Positions 48,470-58,756 of a stretch of DNA of 64,000 nucleotides are shown here, piece after piece; the first letter of the stretch is position 1; every line of letters begins with the position of its first letter. The stretch is from assembly GCA_016714535.1 (NCBI GenBank), contig JADKDR010000005.1:1-64000 (forward strand). The letters run 5' to 3'. This DNA comes from Bacteroidota bacterium. Its GTDB lineage: Bacteria; Bacteroidota; Bacteroidia; AKYH767-A; OLB10. Below the pieces are notes generated by a model. That model saw only the letters and a program-made list of their open reading frames with translations, did no database searches and was not told the DNA's origin. The position numbers and the translations under genes are program-made.

Positions 48470-51400
48470 TTATCTTTTTAAAATAAATTTTCGTTGCGTG
48501 TTTTTATACAATCCGCGAAGGTAAACAAAATAAACACCTTGCTCCATTTTATTTATATCCACTTGAAGGTAATTGTACCCCTCTTCCGAAATAATTTTAT
48601 CAGAGGTATAGACTAATAATCCAATAGAGCTGTAAATCTCTGCATACACTGGTTCTGCTTTGTCATGTTCGAATTCGATAAAGACCTGCTGAGAAGCTGG
48701 ATTAGGATAGATGCCCGAAATAAAAGGATACAGCTCGCTTAACTTAATTCCATAGCACTCGGTAGAAGAGATTTTTACTACCGCACTAGTTCGTGTGCAG
48801 CCCAAAGTGCTTGTTACTCTAACCTTATACTTTCCGGGTTGTTTGGAAAAATAGTTTGACAGGGTGGCACCCGAAATGTTGTTGCCATTTTTTATCCATT
48901 GATAGGTATAATCAGCACTATAATGTGCTGAAAGTAACATGCTGTCGCCTTCGCAAAGTTTGGTAATGCCGTTAAAATATAAATCAATTCTTGGTTCGGC
49001 ACTTATTACGCGGTTGCGACTGTATTCAGTGCACCCATTAAAGTCGGTTATTAAAACTTTATAAACGCCTCCAGTAGTAAACACACTTTTATATCCTGTT
49101 ACTCCCGTAAGCGGGCTGTCTTTTTTATACCATTGGAAAGTAAAATTGCTATCGCTTTTGCTGGTTAGCATGCAGGAAGTTCCATTGCAAAACAAGCCAT
49201 CGGAAGGTGTGGATATGATTCCCGTATCTATGTTGTTGTAATAATTAATGGTGATGGCGCTACTTGTATCACTACAACCAAGGGTGTCGGTTATTACCAC
49301 TGAATAGTTTCCTGCAATATTAATAGTTGCGTTTGGTTGGGTATAACCCATTAGCACTTGATTGTTAATGAGCCATTGGTAACCCAACGCATTGCTAATG
49401 GTGGCATTGAGTGTAATGGTGCCATTGTTTTTGCAAATGCTGGCCTGATTGCCTTGCACAATGGCAGGTAAGGGAGCGTTTACAAAAACAGCATTACTTA
49501 TTGTTATGCTATCTACACCTAGGTAATTTGAAATTTTAAGTTGCACTTTTTTAAATCCATAGCTATTAAAACGTACCACAGGGTTTTTGTTAGTTGAGGT
49601 TGCAGGAGTGCCGTCTTCAAATATCCATTGAAACGTAAGCCCCGTGCCTTTACTTGTATTCGTAAAAAGTACAGTATCACCGTTACAAATAGAATCGGCT
49701 GATACGTTGAACGAAGCTGAAGGAGTAAAGCATTCAGGCAATAGATTTAATGAGGTACTGCTTTTTAATCCTAGTGGGTTAGTCACTGTCAGCATTAATT
49801 TATAAAAATAATTTTCGCCACATCCTGCGGGACCAATTAGCGACTGGGTTATTTTATTGGTATCTGCTTCTTCGGGATGGCTGTGATTGTTGTGATATAA
49901 AGCCGTAACCCATTCATATTTTAACTGGTGGTAAGAGAAATAGTTATCGGTCACTGTGGCTTGCAGCGGCAATAGGGTTTGAACATTGGTACTGTAGTAA
50001 TCGCTATCTGCAATGCTGGTAATAGTTATTGCCGAGGGCAAACAGTTTAAATAGATAGGTACAACTACGGTATCAGATAATCCGCTAAGATCGGTAGCAA
50101 CCAGCCTCACATCAATACGCGATGGAATGTTACTTGTATCTGTGAATGTATACGTTGCTGTTATTCCGGATGAGGAGTTGCCATCGCCCCATAGCCATTG
50201 ATAAGTAATTGGGTTATCATCGGGGTCGATGGTATTGTTGGCATCAAAGTTAAGCGTAAGTGGAGCGTTGCCATAGCTAGTGTTTACCGTAGCCTGCGCT
50301 TGTGGCGGATTGTTAACATTAAGGGTGTAGAATATTCTGCGTATTTGCCCTCCATAATTGATATAATAAATACCGCCTTTGGCGGGATTTGTCGCTATGC
50401 TTAAAAGTGGATAGGTGCTGGTAGCAAAATTTGAAAACGATACCAATTCATATTGATTGTTGATCTCAAAACATTTTATCCATTTGTTATCGTAATCCAG
50501 AGCAAATAGCTTACCCTGATATTGAATAGGGAAATCGTAACGGTTATAAAATATACTGCCTGCTATGCATTCACCGGCAAAGGGTGTTCCGGTAACAGTA
50601 CAGTTGGTGTCGCCTACATTTAAGGTAATTGCATTGTTACCATCGAATGAACCAATACGAACCCCTGCAATGGCATGCCTGTAATCGAACACCGGACGAT
50701 GATGCATTTGACGTTTAGCGGCAGCTGGAATCTGCACATTGGTATCACATGGATTTTGCCACTGTGGAATCGGATTCTTAGTATCTTCAATTAGTAGACT
50801 CTTGAACATAAAATGCGATGGGCAATTACCACCCGACAGCGGATTGGGTTCGGTAAGGTTGCGGGTAGTAGCATTGTAATAACTCGGGTATGTGTCATAA
50901 CCCTCGTATAAGGGCCATCCAAAATTTGCTCCATCCTCGCTGCAAATATTTACTTCTTCGCGTTTGTTGTAGCCAACATCATTTATTACAATATCGCCCG
51001 GCTCACCGGCAGTAATATCTGTACTTCCGGTTCCTGGAATAACAAAGCAGCGAAAAGGGTTTCGCAAACCCATTGCCCAAATGCGCGATTCCGCTGCGCG
51101 GGGCTGTGCAGCATTGTAATATGGGTTTGTACTTAAGCCATCGCCCGTACTTGGGTCTATGCGTAATATTTTTCCGCTTAGCGATTGTACTAACTGCGAA
51201 CGAAAGGCTCCTATATTTTCAAATGAATTCAATATCGTATCTGCCAATGCTTGACTCCAATAGGTTCCACTATAAGAACCGGTATCAGCATTACCTCCAG
51301 AAGCCAATGAATTGTCGCCAACAGCAATCAATAACGAACCATCGTTACCAAACATAAGCGAACCTCCGGTATGAAAACCGGTTGAAACAGGAATGCCTTT

Positions 51401-51907
51401 TGTTTTGTTTTCTCCAATTAAAACGAAACGGCTTCCCGGTAGGGTGGTGGTGTAATTGGTTGACACATCAGCCTTATAGCGCGTAACCCGAATGATAGTA
51501 GCTGCATTGTGCCAATTTGTGTTTGTATTATAGGTGCCGGTTCCAAAGTACAGCAGATGGTGTCGGTCCACTGTATAGTATAAATAGAAAAATCCGTTTT
51601 GGTAAAATTGTGGATCTAATACAAAGCCAATTAATCCATGTTCATTCCAGTTGCCAACTTCTTGCGAAATATCAAGAAGTGGTGAATTTTGTTTCACTCC
51701 ATTGCTATCAATAATCCAAATTTTTCCTACTTTTTCCCAGGCATAACAACGACCGTTACTATCAAAGGTAAATCCGGTAACATTGGTTAAGCCACTACAA
51801 AACAATACATCATTAAATCCGGAAGGAACAACAGTTTGTGCGGCTCCATCTTTAGCAATTAAACTAAGGATGAATGAAAATATCAGCACTAATTTGACTA
51901 TACGCAT
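48470..51907 (-). CDS. Large secreted glucose/sorbosone dehydrogenase-like protein with PKD and Ig-like domains and type IX sorting domain
   Basis: 1145 residues. A signal peptide (VKLVLIFSFILSLIAKDGAA) is followed by a six-bladed propeller of the PQQ sugar dehydrogenase type (about 28-510: GLTNVTGFTFDSNGRCYAWE, EHGLIGFVLDPQFYQNGFFY, SGKILRIDPSTGDG, EVNICSEDGANFGWPLYEG). A PKD domain comes next near 530-600 (DPDDNPITYQWLWGDGNSSS), then further PKD/Ig-like domains with SADYTYQWIKNG-like repeats, and a sorting domain (GIYPNPASQQVFIEFEH, MEQGVYFVYLRGLY). Sugar oxidation at the cell surface is likely from the fold; the exact substrate is unknown. It is intact. Confidence 0.9.
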   Translation of the reverse strand: MRIVKLVLIFSFILSLIAKDGAAQTVVPSGFNDVLFCSGLTNVTGFTFDSNGRCYAWEKVGKIWIIDSNGVKQNSPLLDISQEVGNWNEHGLIGFVLDPQFYQNGFFYLYYTVDRHHLLYFGTGTYNTNTNWHNAATIIRVTRYKADVSTNYTTTLPGSRFVLIGENKTKGIPVSTGFHTGGSLMFGNDGSLLIAVGDNSLASGGNADTGSYSGTYWSQALADTILNSFENIGAFRSQLVQSLSGKILRIDPSTGDGLSTNPYYNAAQPRAAESRIWAMGLRNPFRCFVIPGTGSTDITAGEPGDIVINDVGYNKREEVNICSEDGANFGWPLYEGYDTYPSYYNATTRNLTEPNPLSGGNCPSHFMFKSLLIEDTKNPIPQWQNPCDTNVQIPAAAKRQMHHRPVFDYRHAIAGVRIGSFDGNNAITLNVGDTNCTVTGTPFAGECIAGSIFYNRYDFPIQYQGKLFALDYDNKWIKCFEINNQYELVSFSNFATSTYPLLSIATNPAKGGIYYINYGGQIRRIFYTLNVNNPPQAQATVNTSYGNAPLTLNFDANNTIDPDDNPITYQWLWGDGNSSSGITATYTFTDTSNIPSRIDVRLVATDLSGLSDTVVVPIYLNCLPSAITITSIADSDYYSTNVQTLLPLQATVTDNYFSYHQLKYEWVTALYHNNHSHPEEADTNKITQSLIGPAGCGENYFYKLMLTVTNPLGLKSSTSLNLLPECFTPSASFNVSADSICNGDTVLFTNTSKGTGLTFQWIFEDGTPATSTNKNPVVRFNSYGFKKVQLKISNYLGVDSITISNAVFVNAPLPAIVQGNQASICKNNGTITLNATISNALGYQWLINNQVLMGYTQPNATINIAGNYSVVITDTLGCSDTSSAITINYYNNIDTGIISTPSDGLFCNGTSCMLTSKSDSNFTFQWYKKDSPLTGVTGYKSVFTTGGVYKVLITDFNGCTEYSRNRVISAEPRIDLYFNGITKLCEGDSMLLSAHYSADYTYQWIKNGNNISGATLSNYFSKQPGKYKVRVTSTLGCTRTSAVVKISSTECYGIKLSELYPFISGIYPNPASQQVFIEFEHDKAEPVYAEIYSSIGLLVYTSDKIISEEGYNYLQVDINKMEQGVYFVYLRGLYKNTQRKFILKR

Positions 51908-52004
51908 AGTGGCAAATCTAATATCTCCAATTTGAATTTAAGTTTATTTGCCAACTTGGCTTACGAAATTTTTATAGCAAATAAGCTACCGTTGCTATGC
52001 GAAA

Positions 52005-53870
52005 TTATTTGTTTAATATTTCCTCAACCGATATGGCTGTAACGCTATGGTAACCAGTTTTTGCTTTAGCAAAAATGGATACTGCCCTGGCTTTGCCTTC
52101 CGGGGTTTTGCACATTTGTGCAAACAATGGACGCACAAATTTTCTACGGCCTACTTGCAACAGGTAGCGTTCAATGGCCTCATCAGCTTTGCTATAATTA
52201 TTTTTTAGGGCGGCCATGTACCAGGCAAATTGAATTTCGGCATTCGTACTGTTCGTAAATTTAAATTGCGCATCTAGAGCCTTCATTTTTTCGATGCCCG
52301 TAGTTTGGTCAAGTTGATTAAGCAATTGCAACCAGTGATGTGTTGTAAATCCTGTGGTATCAATACCGGCTGCATTTCCGGTTGCATTAAATTTTTCAAA
52401 TTCCTGACCAACACGGCCAAGTTCGTCACTCACCGTTAGTATCGCATTGTCAGGAATTCCCGGTTGATTAATCCATTCGGCTATCTTATAGTTCTTATAC
52501 AAGGATTCGTCATTATTTAACAAATCAGTTTTTAACCTTTGCAAAAAACCCGCGGTGTTCATGCTTTTAAATTTATTTTCGGTAAAATACTTTTTTAGGA
52601 AAGCATCAAATTTTTCACGTCCTGATTTTTTCTCAAGCATAATCAGGAATAATCTTCCTTTTTCATAAGCAATATCACTCATCCCTTCGTCAGGGTCGCG
52701 CCCTGCCAGGTTTAACAACAGATGTTGATCGTTGGGTGTTTCTTTAAGTTCTTCGATTGTGTTTTTTAAGTCGCGATAGCCAAGTACCAGCAACATATCG
52801 CTATAGCGCTTACCGTATACCTTCTCCATTATTCGGTTTTCGAAATAAGTAGTAAAGCCTTCATTAAGCCAGAAGTCGTTCCACGTTTGATTGGTAACTA
52901 AATTGCCCGACCATGAATGTGCCAACTCGTGCGCTACTAGGGCAGTAAGCGAGCGATCACCGGCAACAACCGTAGGTGTTGCAAAGGTGAGACGCGGGTT
53001 TTCCATCCCTCCAAAAGGGAAACTCGGTGGCAACACGATAACATCATATTTTCCCCATGCATATTTTCCATATAGATTGCTGGCTTCCGTAATCATTTGA
53101 GGCATCGATTCAAATTCGTACGATACGCGTTCAATCATGCCCGGCTCGGCATATACCCCACATTCAGTATTATAAGGATGATATACAACATCGCCCACCG
53201 CTAGTGCCATTAAATAGGGTGACACCGGTTGTTCCATAGTAAAGTGATAAACACCGCCTTCATTTTTTTGGGTAGGATTGCTCGCACTCATCAATGCAAG
53301 CAAATTTTTTGGGCATGATATTGTTGCCGTGTAGGTAATTTTAATTCCCGGACTATCTTGTATCGGTATCCATGTACGTGCTAAAATGGCCTGTGATTGT
53401 GTAAACAGAAAGGGGTATTTTTTGTCGTGCGTTTGTTCGGGTTGCAGCCATTGCAAGGCCTGCGCGTTATCGGTTGTCTTATAATATATGCGCACTAGTC
53501 TAGTTTCGCCTGTAATGGGAATACGGAGCGGTGTGCCTAGTATTTTATCTTCTTCGCCTAAAGCGAAGGTTACACGCTTGCCATTTGCAAGCGATGAATC
53601 TATTTGCAAATAATGGGTATCGAAAATAATTTCAGTAGCTGTAGATTTGGCTGTTATCTCATATTCTGCATAACCCGCCAATTCTTTTTTTTCAAAATCC
53701 ACATTCAAATTCAGGTTCAGTTTATTTATCAAAGCCATTTCTGGTTTGGCATACGAGTGTGGATCTTCGACTGCGCCTGCAGCCGCATCTGTAGTTTGAA
53801 TACCGGTAGTGCATGCTGCTATTAGCAGCATGATAATTACAAGCGTAGCGTTATGTTTACAAATTGACAT
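52005..53870 (-). CDS. M1 aminopeptidase, leukotriene A4 hydrolase-like
   Basis: A 621-residue zinc aminopeptidase. The N-terminus looks like a lipoprotein signal (LVIIMLLIAACTT). The core shows the exopeptidase motif FPFGGMENPRLTFA, the zinc site VAHELAHSWSGNLVTN and the distal ligand FWLNEGFTTYFENRI, then AYEKGRLFLIMLEKKSG and a helical LTA4H-type C-terminal domain. It removes N-terminal residues from peptides, probably in the periplasm. Unlike the secreted M1 protein at 36682 it has no sorting domain. It is intact. Confidence 0.93.
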   Translation of the reverse strand: MSICKHNATLVIIMLLIAACTTGIQTTDAAAGAVEDPHSYAKPEMALINKLNLNLNVDFEKKELAGYAEYEITAKSTATEIIFDTHYLQIDSSLANGKRVTFALGEEDKILGTPLRIPITGETRLVRIYYKTTDNAQALQWLQPEQTHDKKYPFLFTQSQAILARTWIPIQDSPGIKITYTATISCPKNLLALMSASNPTQKNEGGVYHFTMEQPVSPYLMALAVGDVVYHPYNTECGVYAEPGMIERVSYEFESMPQMITEASNLYGKYAWGKYDVIVLPPSFPFGGMENPRLTFATPTVVAGDRSLTALVAHELAHSWSGNLVTNQTWNDFWLNEGFTTYFENRIMEKVYGKRYSDMLLVLGYRDLKNTIEELKETPNDQHLLLNLAGRDPDEGMSDIAYEKGRLFLIMLEKKSGREKFDAFLKKYFTENKFKSMNTAGFLQRLKTDLLNNDESLYKNYKIAEWINQPGIPDNAILTVSDELGRVGQEFEKFNATGNAAGIDTTGFTTHHWLQLLNQLDQTTGIEKMKALDAQFKFTNSTNAEIQFAWYMAALKNNYSKADEAIERYLLQVGRRKFVRPLFAQMCKTPEGKARAVSIFAKAKTGYHSVTAISVEEILNK

Positions 53871-53943
53871 TTTTTATTTTATTGATGAAATTAATGAAAA
53901 CGCAAATAATGAATTGTAGCAGGTTTTTTTGAAACAAGCTATT

Positions 53944-55272
53944 CTAATACTCTTTTTCGCCTTTAGTTGCTTTGCTGCTGCGAAAGAATACTTCGATGGG
54001 AACACCACTGAGTTTAAAATGTTCGCGGAGTTTATTTTCAAGGTATCGTTTATAATTTTCTTTGATGTATTGCGGGTGATTGGTAAAAAATCCAAACATG
54101 GGAGTGCGGCCCGGCAATTGAGTAATGTATTTGATACTAATTAGTTTTCCTTTCATAGCCGGTGGTTGGTTAATCTCTATAAAAGGCAACATGATTTTAT
54201 TAAGCTGAGAGGTTGGAATGCGTTGCTTGCGGTTATTGAAAACATCGATAGCTGTTTCGAGTGCCTTGTGTATGCGTTGCTTTGATGTTACCGATGTAAA
54301 TAGAATAGGCACATCTGTGAATGGTTCTAATCGCTTCTTCAGATAATCGGTGTAGTTTTTGGTTGACATGGTGTCTTTTTCATACAAGTCCCATTTGTTG
54401 ATGAGGATAACTACTCCCTTGCGGTTTGAATTAATCAGGTGAAAAATATTTAAGTCTTGCGAAGTAATGCCCTCAACTGCATCTATCATGAAAATACAAA
54501 CATCACTTTCTTCTACTGCTTTAATGGTGCGCAGCACAGAGTAAAATTCCAGATCCTCGCGCACGCGCTTTTTTTTGCGTATACCTGCTGTGTCTACGAG
54601 ATAAAAATCAAATCCAAAACTCTTGTATCGCGTATAAATGGAATCTCGTGTTGTGCCGGCCACCGGAGTTACAATAGCACGTTCTTCGCCAATCAATGCA
54701 TTCATAAGTGACGACTTGCCAACATTTGGCTGTCCTACAATGGTAATTTTGGGAATATCGTCTTCGATTTTCTTAACAATCTTAACATGCTTCACTAGCT
54801 CGTCAAGCATTTCTCCGGTTCCTGCTCCATTTATTGCACTTACAGGAAATACATCGCCAAGTCCCAGCGAATAAAAATCTGAAATATCATTGGCTCGCTT
54901 ATTATTGTCGGATTTGTTAATCACCACTACATAAGGCTTTCCCGATTTGCGAATAAGTTTCGCTACCGCATCATCCAAATCGGTGATGCCCGTTTCAACA
55001 TCGAGTACAAACATGAGAATATCACATTCTTCGATGGCCGCTTTCACCTGCCTGTTGATGGCTTCTTCAAAAACATCATCACTTCCATACACATAACCTC
55101 CGGTATCTATTAGCGAAAAATCTTTTCCATTCCACTCGGCTCTTCCATAGTGGCGGTCGCGGGTAACACCCGAAGTTGGATCCACAATGGCAGCCCTTGA
55201 TTCGGTAAGGCGGTTAAACAGGGTTGATTTTCCAACATTTGGTCGGCCAATTATGGCAACAACGTTTGACAT
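53944..55272 (-). CDS. der: Ribosome biogenesis GTPase Der (EngA)
   Basis: A 442-residue double GTPase needed for 50S subunit assembly. G-domain 1: IIGRPNVGKSTLFNRL (P-loop), DTGGYVYG, VINKSDNN. G-domain 2: IVGQPNVGKSSLMNAL, VDTAGIRKKKRVRED, LINKWDLYEKD. A KH-like C-terminal domain follows (INQPPAMKGKLISIKYITQ, FTNHPQYIKENYKRYLE, GVPIEVFFRSS). Complete and intact. A TACCTTCGCGC box lies just upstream on its strand (55290-55300). Confidence 0.97.
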   Translation of the reverse strand: MSNVVAIIGRPNVGKSTLFNRLTESRAAIVDPTSGVTRDRHYGRAEWNGKDFSLIDTGGYVYGSDDVFEEAINRQVKAAIEECDILMFVLDVETGITDLDDAVAKLIRKSGKPYVVVINKSDNNKRANDISDFYSLGLGDVFPVSAINGAGTGEMLDELVKHVKIVKKIEDDIPKITIVGQPNVGKSSLMNALIGEERAIVTPVAGTTRDSIYTRYKSFGFDFYLVDTAGIRKKKRVREDLEFYSVLRTIKAVEESDVCIFMIDAVEGITSQDLNIFHLINSNRKGVVILINKWDLYEKDTMSTKNYTDYLKKRLEPFTDVPILFTSVTSKQRIHKALETAIDVFNNRKQRIPTSQLNKIMLPFIEINQPPAMKGKLISIKYITQLPGRTPMFGFFTNHPQYIKENYKRYLENKLREHFKLSGVPIEVFFRSSKATKGEKEY

Positions 55273-55312
55273 AGTATATTTAAATTAAAGCGCGAAGGTA
55301 ATTAAAAAGCCC

Positions 55313-55351
55313 TGATTAGCCTTGCTAATCATGCACCTTGCTAAAAGGTGC
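55313..55351. repeat. Two back-to-back hairpins between der and asnS
   Basis: TGATTAGC-CTT-GCTAATCA (8-bp stem, 55313-55331) is followed after one base by GCACCTT-GCTAA-AAGGTGC (7-bp stem, 55333-55351). They lie between two divergent genes, so they are not a simple terminator and may act in a 5' leader. Confidence 0.6.
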
Positions 55352-55429
55352 CATTCCAAATGAATAAAGAAAGCTTAGGTTTAGAAGAACCGAAAAAAAT
55401 TCCATTTTTGCACCCTCAAAATTATAGTT

Positions 55430-56815
55430 ATGGCAAAACAAAGGATAAAGCAATTGTTAGATGCAGGTGTGGCAGATACCACAGTTTTCGTGCAGGGGTG
55501 GGTACGTACCAGGCGTGGCAATAAGAATGTGCAATTTATTGCTTTAAACGATGGCAGTTGCATGGCTAATATTCAGATTGTGATTGACCCCAATAAGATA
55601 AGCGAAGATGTGCTTAAACTGGTTACCACTGGCAGCGCAATAGGAGTGAGCGGCAAGATGGTGGCATCGCAAGGTGCCGGACAGTCAATGGAAATACAAG
55701 GCGACACGGTGATAGTATATGGTACTGCCGATGCAGAAACATACCCTTTACAAAAGAAAGGGCACTCGCTTGAATTCTTGCGCGAAATTGCTCATTTGAG
55801 ACCTCGAACCAATACATTTGGTTGTGTATTTCGTATTCGTCATGCGTTAGCTTTTGCTATACATAAATTTTTTAATGATCGCGGTTTCAACTACTGGCAC
55901 TCGCCCAATAATTACGGGTAGCGATGCCGAGGGAGCAGGCGAAATGTTTCGTGTTTCAAACCTGTCGCACACCAATCCTCCTAAAAATGATAAAGGTGAA
56001 ATAAATTATGCCGAAGATTTTTTTGGCCACGAAACTAATCTTACGGTAAGCGGGCAATTAGAAGGTGAACTTGGTGCTATGGGATTGGGGTTGATATACA
56101 CCTTCGGCCCAACCTTTAGAGCCGAAAATTCTAACACGCCTCGCCACCTTGCCGAGTTTTGGATGATTGAACCTGAAATGGCCTTTTACGATATTCATGA
56201 TAATATGAATCTGGCCGAAGATATGCTCAAGTATTGCATCAATTATGCCTTAGAGCATTGTCGTGCTGATATTGATTTTCTGACCAACTTATATGATAAG
56301 GAATTGCTTGGCAGGCTGCAGTCAGTTGCTGCAACCCCATTTATGCGTGTATCGTATACAGAAGCCGTTAGTGTGCTCGAAGGCTTTAATGATAAATTCG
56401 AGTTTAAGGTTTCATGGGGGCAGATTTGCAAAAGGAGCACGAAAACTTTTTAGTTGAACATTATAATTCGCCTGTTATTATTACCGATTATCCTAAGGTG
56501 ATCAAGGCTTTTTATATGAAACAAAATGATGATGGAAAAACCGTGCGCGCTATGGACATTCTCTTTCCATGGATTGGAGAAATTATAGGAGGCTCGCAAC
56601 GTGAAGATGACTATGATAAACTATTAACGCGAATGCGCGAAATGCATATACCCGAAAAGGAGATGTGGTGGTACCTTGATACACGCAGGTTTGGTACCTG
56701 CCCCCATGCTGGCTTTGGACTTGGCTTTGAGAGACTTGTGCTTTTTGTTACTGGCATGAATAATATACGCGATGTAATTCCATTTCCACGAACTCCGGGT
56801 AGTGCCGAATTTTAG
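55430..56815 (+). CDS. asnS: Asparagine--tRNA ligase (two frameshifts)
   Basis: A class II aminoacyl-tRNA synthetase, about 462 residues when repaired. The N-terminal OB fold carries VQGWVRTRRGNKNVQFIALN; motif 2 region FGPTFRAENSNTPRHLAEFW (with the arginine) and motif 3 GFGLGFERLVLFVTG are clear, as is WWYLDTRRFGTCPHAG. Two indels split it: an extra A at 55907-55908 (restoring HSPIITGSDAEGAGEMF) and a missing G in 56416-56420 (restoring VSWGADLQKEHENF). The AsnRS-type sequence separates it from AspRS. The breaks are probably read errors in an essential gene. Confidence 0.95.
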
Positions 56816-57162
56816 AAATTTGGTTTTGCACTAGTTGCTTGTTAACCTTTTTAACTGCTTAGTATTTTTTCAATTTTTTTTTATTTCTATCAACCGTACA
56901 TTTTTTTCATGTGTTAAGTTTGATAGTTTATTATGCGAGTTCAGTTGCCGTATAATCTTGCTTAGATGTTTATTCTTGTAGATGCTTAGATTAATGCGCT
57001 CATTGCAGCCCCCAATTAAATAGGGCATCGAAAACAAAACGAACAGACAACTGTTACTCTTTAAGTATCGTTCTCATCTGTTAGGCATTAAACTTAATTT
57101 GGTAGAATAAAAATCTATAGACCTAGCTCATCTGGCATTTAATATTAAATATAATTGAAAAC
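56816..57162. other. Gene-free stretch after asnS
   Basis: AT-rich, 347 bases. I see no tRNA, clear hairpin terminator, or convincing promoter pair in it. Confidence 0.5.
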
Positions 57163-57270
57163 ATGAAAAACGTAACCGCAAAAAACAAATCACCACAGCA
57201 AGTCCATCGTTATCTACTTAAATCAAAAATCTTTCTTGTAATACCAGTTATTGGTATCGCTATTATTTAA
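57163..57270 (+). CDS. Possible 35-residue membrane peptide
   Basis: A short open frame starting MKNVTAKNKSPQQVHRYLLK and ending with a hydrophobic stretch (IFLVIPVIGIAII), stop TAA. It ends 29 bases before the serine hydrolase gene on the same strand. A basic N-terminus plus one hydrophobic segment suits a small membrane peptide or leader peptide. No homologue is known to me and it may be chance. Confidence 0.35.
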   Translation: MKNVTAKNKSPQQVHRYLLKSKIFLVIPVIGIAII

Positions 57271-57299
57271 ACTAATAACCTAACTATTAAAAATTGGTT

Positions 57300-58325
57300 A
57301 TGAAAAGAGTATTGCGATTCAGGATACCTATATATACCGTTTTACCCATATTGGTGTTGCTTATGCTATTAGTGTTTTTCTTAGTTCATCGTCTCATGGG
57401 AAATGAGCACAATAGCATCGAAACCAAAGCTGCAGTGCAAACAAGCAAGACCTTTTGCGATTATGATATCAAGCGCTTGAGCGGCTATAAATACATTGAA
57501 CCCACTATGTTTATCGAATCTGAGTGTGAGTCGGATGATTATGCAGTGCTAAAAACTCAAATGGTTGATCAAATTCAAAAATTCAAAAATGAAGGATTAT
57601 TGCTAACGGCTTCTGTCTATTTTAGAGATTTAAAATCTACTCAGTGGTTTACCATTAATGAAAATGAACCTTATGAGCCAGCCTCCTTAATGAAGATATC
57701 TATTTTGATTACCTATTTGCGGCAATCAGAAACCAACCCTTCGCGCCTTAATGAGAAGTTGACTTATAATAAAAAATTGCATAATTCGAGAGCGGTTGTA
57801 TATACTGACCAAACTTTAATACTAGGAAATACATATACCATAAGAGAGTTGCTTGAGTATATGATAGTTTACTCAGATAATGAGGCAACAGCTTTACTAA
57901 ATCAACAAGTTGGCGTTGAAGATTATTTGCAAACTTTCAAAGATTTTAATTTGCCCATCCCAAATGCAAATGATGCTAGCTATCCAATTACCGCAAAGAG
58001 CTATTCTTATTTTTTAAGAAGTATATACAATGCAGGTTATATAAACCATAAAAATTCAGAGTTTGCTGCAGAATTATTAAGTAAGTCGAAATTTATTGAT
58101 GGATTTAAGAAGGGTATTCCTTCGGATGTGTTAATCATTCATAAGTTTGGTGAGTTTCCTGCTCAACCATTGAGCCAACTGCACGAAACTGCTATTATAT
58201 ACTGCAATCAACATCCTTACCTTATTACCGTGATGACCAAAGGGAACCGCATTGACAACCTTCCAAAAGTTCTTGCATCGATGGCTCAGATTTCATACCA
58301 ATTTCAAGTTAGCAAAATACAGTAA
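57300..58325 (+). CDS. Serine hydrolase, class A beta-lactamase-like
   Basis: About 341 residues from ATG 57300. One N-terminal membrane anchor (YTVLPILVLLMLLVFFLVH) is followed by a penicillin-recognising fold: PASLMKISI (SxxK, Ser129/Lys132), YSDNEAT (SDN, 192-194) and HKFGEF near 281-285, where classical enzymes have KTG or KSG. The KTG-to-KFG change makes true beta-lactamase activity uncertain; a D-peptidase or regulatory role is possible. It is intact. Confidence 0.85.
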   Translation: MKRVLRFRIPIYTVLPILVLLMLLVFFLVHRLMGNEHNSIETKAAVQTSKTFCDYDIKRLSGYKYIEPTMFIESECESDDYAVLKTQMVDQIQKFKNEGLLLTASVYFRDLKSTQWFTINENEPYEPASLMKISILITYLRQSETNPSRLNEKLTYNKKLHNSRAVVYTDQTLILGNTYTIRELLEYMIVYSDNEATALLNQQVGVEDYLQTFKDFNLPIPNANDASYPITAKSYSYFLRSIYNAGYINHKNSEFAAELLSKSKFIDGFKKGIPSDVLIIHKFGEFPAQPLSQLHETAIIYCNQHPYLITVMTKGNRIDNLPKVLASMAQISYQFQVSKIQ

Positions 58326-58438
58326 GTAACCGGGAATAGATTTTTTTTGCAAGGGGCAATATATTGTATATTTGAAGCCCGATTCATGCATATGGAAGCA
58401 TCAAATTATACTGAAGTAAATTTTTTTCCAATATCGAG

Positions 58439-58702
58439 CTAAAGCAGCTTCTCGCCCTTGAAAATAAACAGATTCGGAAGGTAACTTATTAACACTATAT
58501 TAATAGGCGGCCCCGAAGAGTAATTGACAACGCCCTTGCCCCATAGAGGAATTTTATTGTACCCGTATATAAAGTACGAATTCATTTGACCTTGAATTTC
58601 GACTAAAAAGAATAAATTACAAAAGGCCAAAAGCAATAGAACCTTGGTAACTATTTTTTTTGATATCGTGAAAGAAGAATAAATTAGATTCAGATTTTTC
58701 AT
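58439..58702 (-). pseudogene. Truncated paralogue of the neighbouring cargo gene
   Basis: An 87-residue fragment: a signal-peptide-like start (IVTKVLLLLAFCNLFFLVE), then MNSYFIYGYNKIPLWGKGVV and NYSSGPPINIVL. It parallels residues 22-55 of the protein encoded at 58757-60252 (NNLFYGFWPGNIPYVG, NFSSGAPTNLP) and then diverges and stops. It looks like the 5' remnant of a duplicated gene. Confidence 0.6.
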
Positions 58703-58756
58703 TCGATGTTAAGATTTCTTAATAATCTTCAATTAAATTAATTATAAATTTCCTTG

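Noticed and set aside
55430..56815. Programmed frameshifting in asnS, priA or atpD
   Set aside because: The shifts go in both directions, have no slippery heptamer with downstream structure, and occur in many unrelated genes; read error explains them better.
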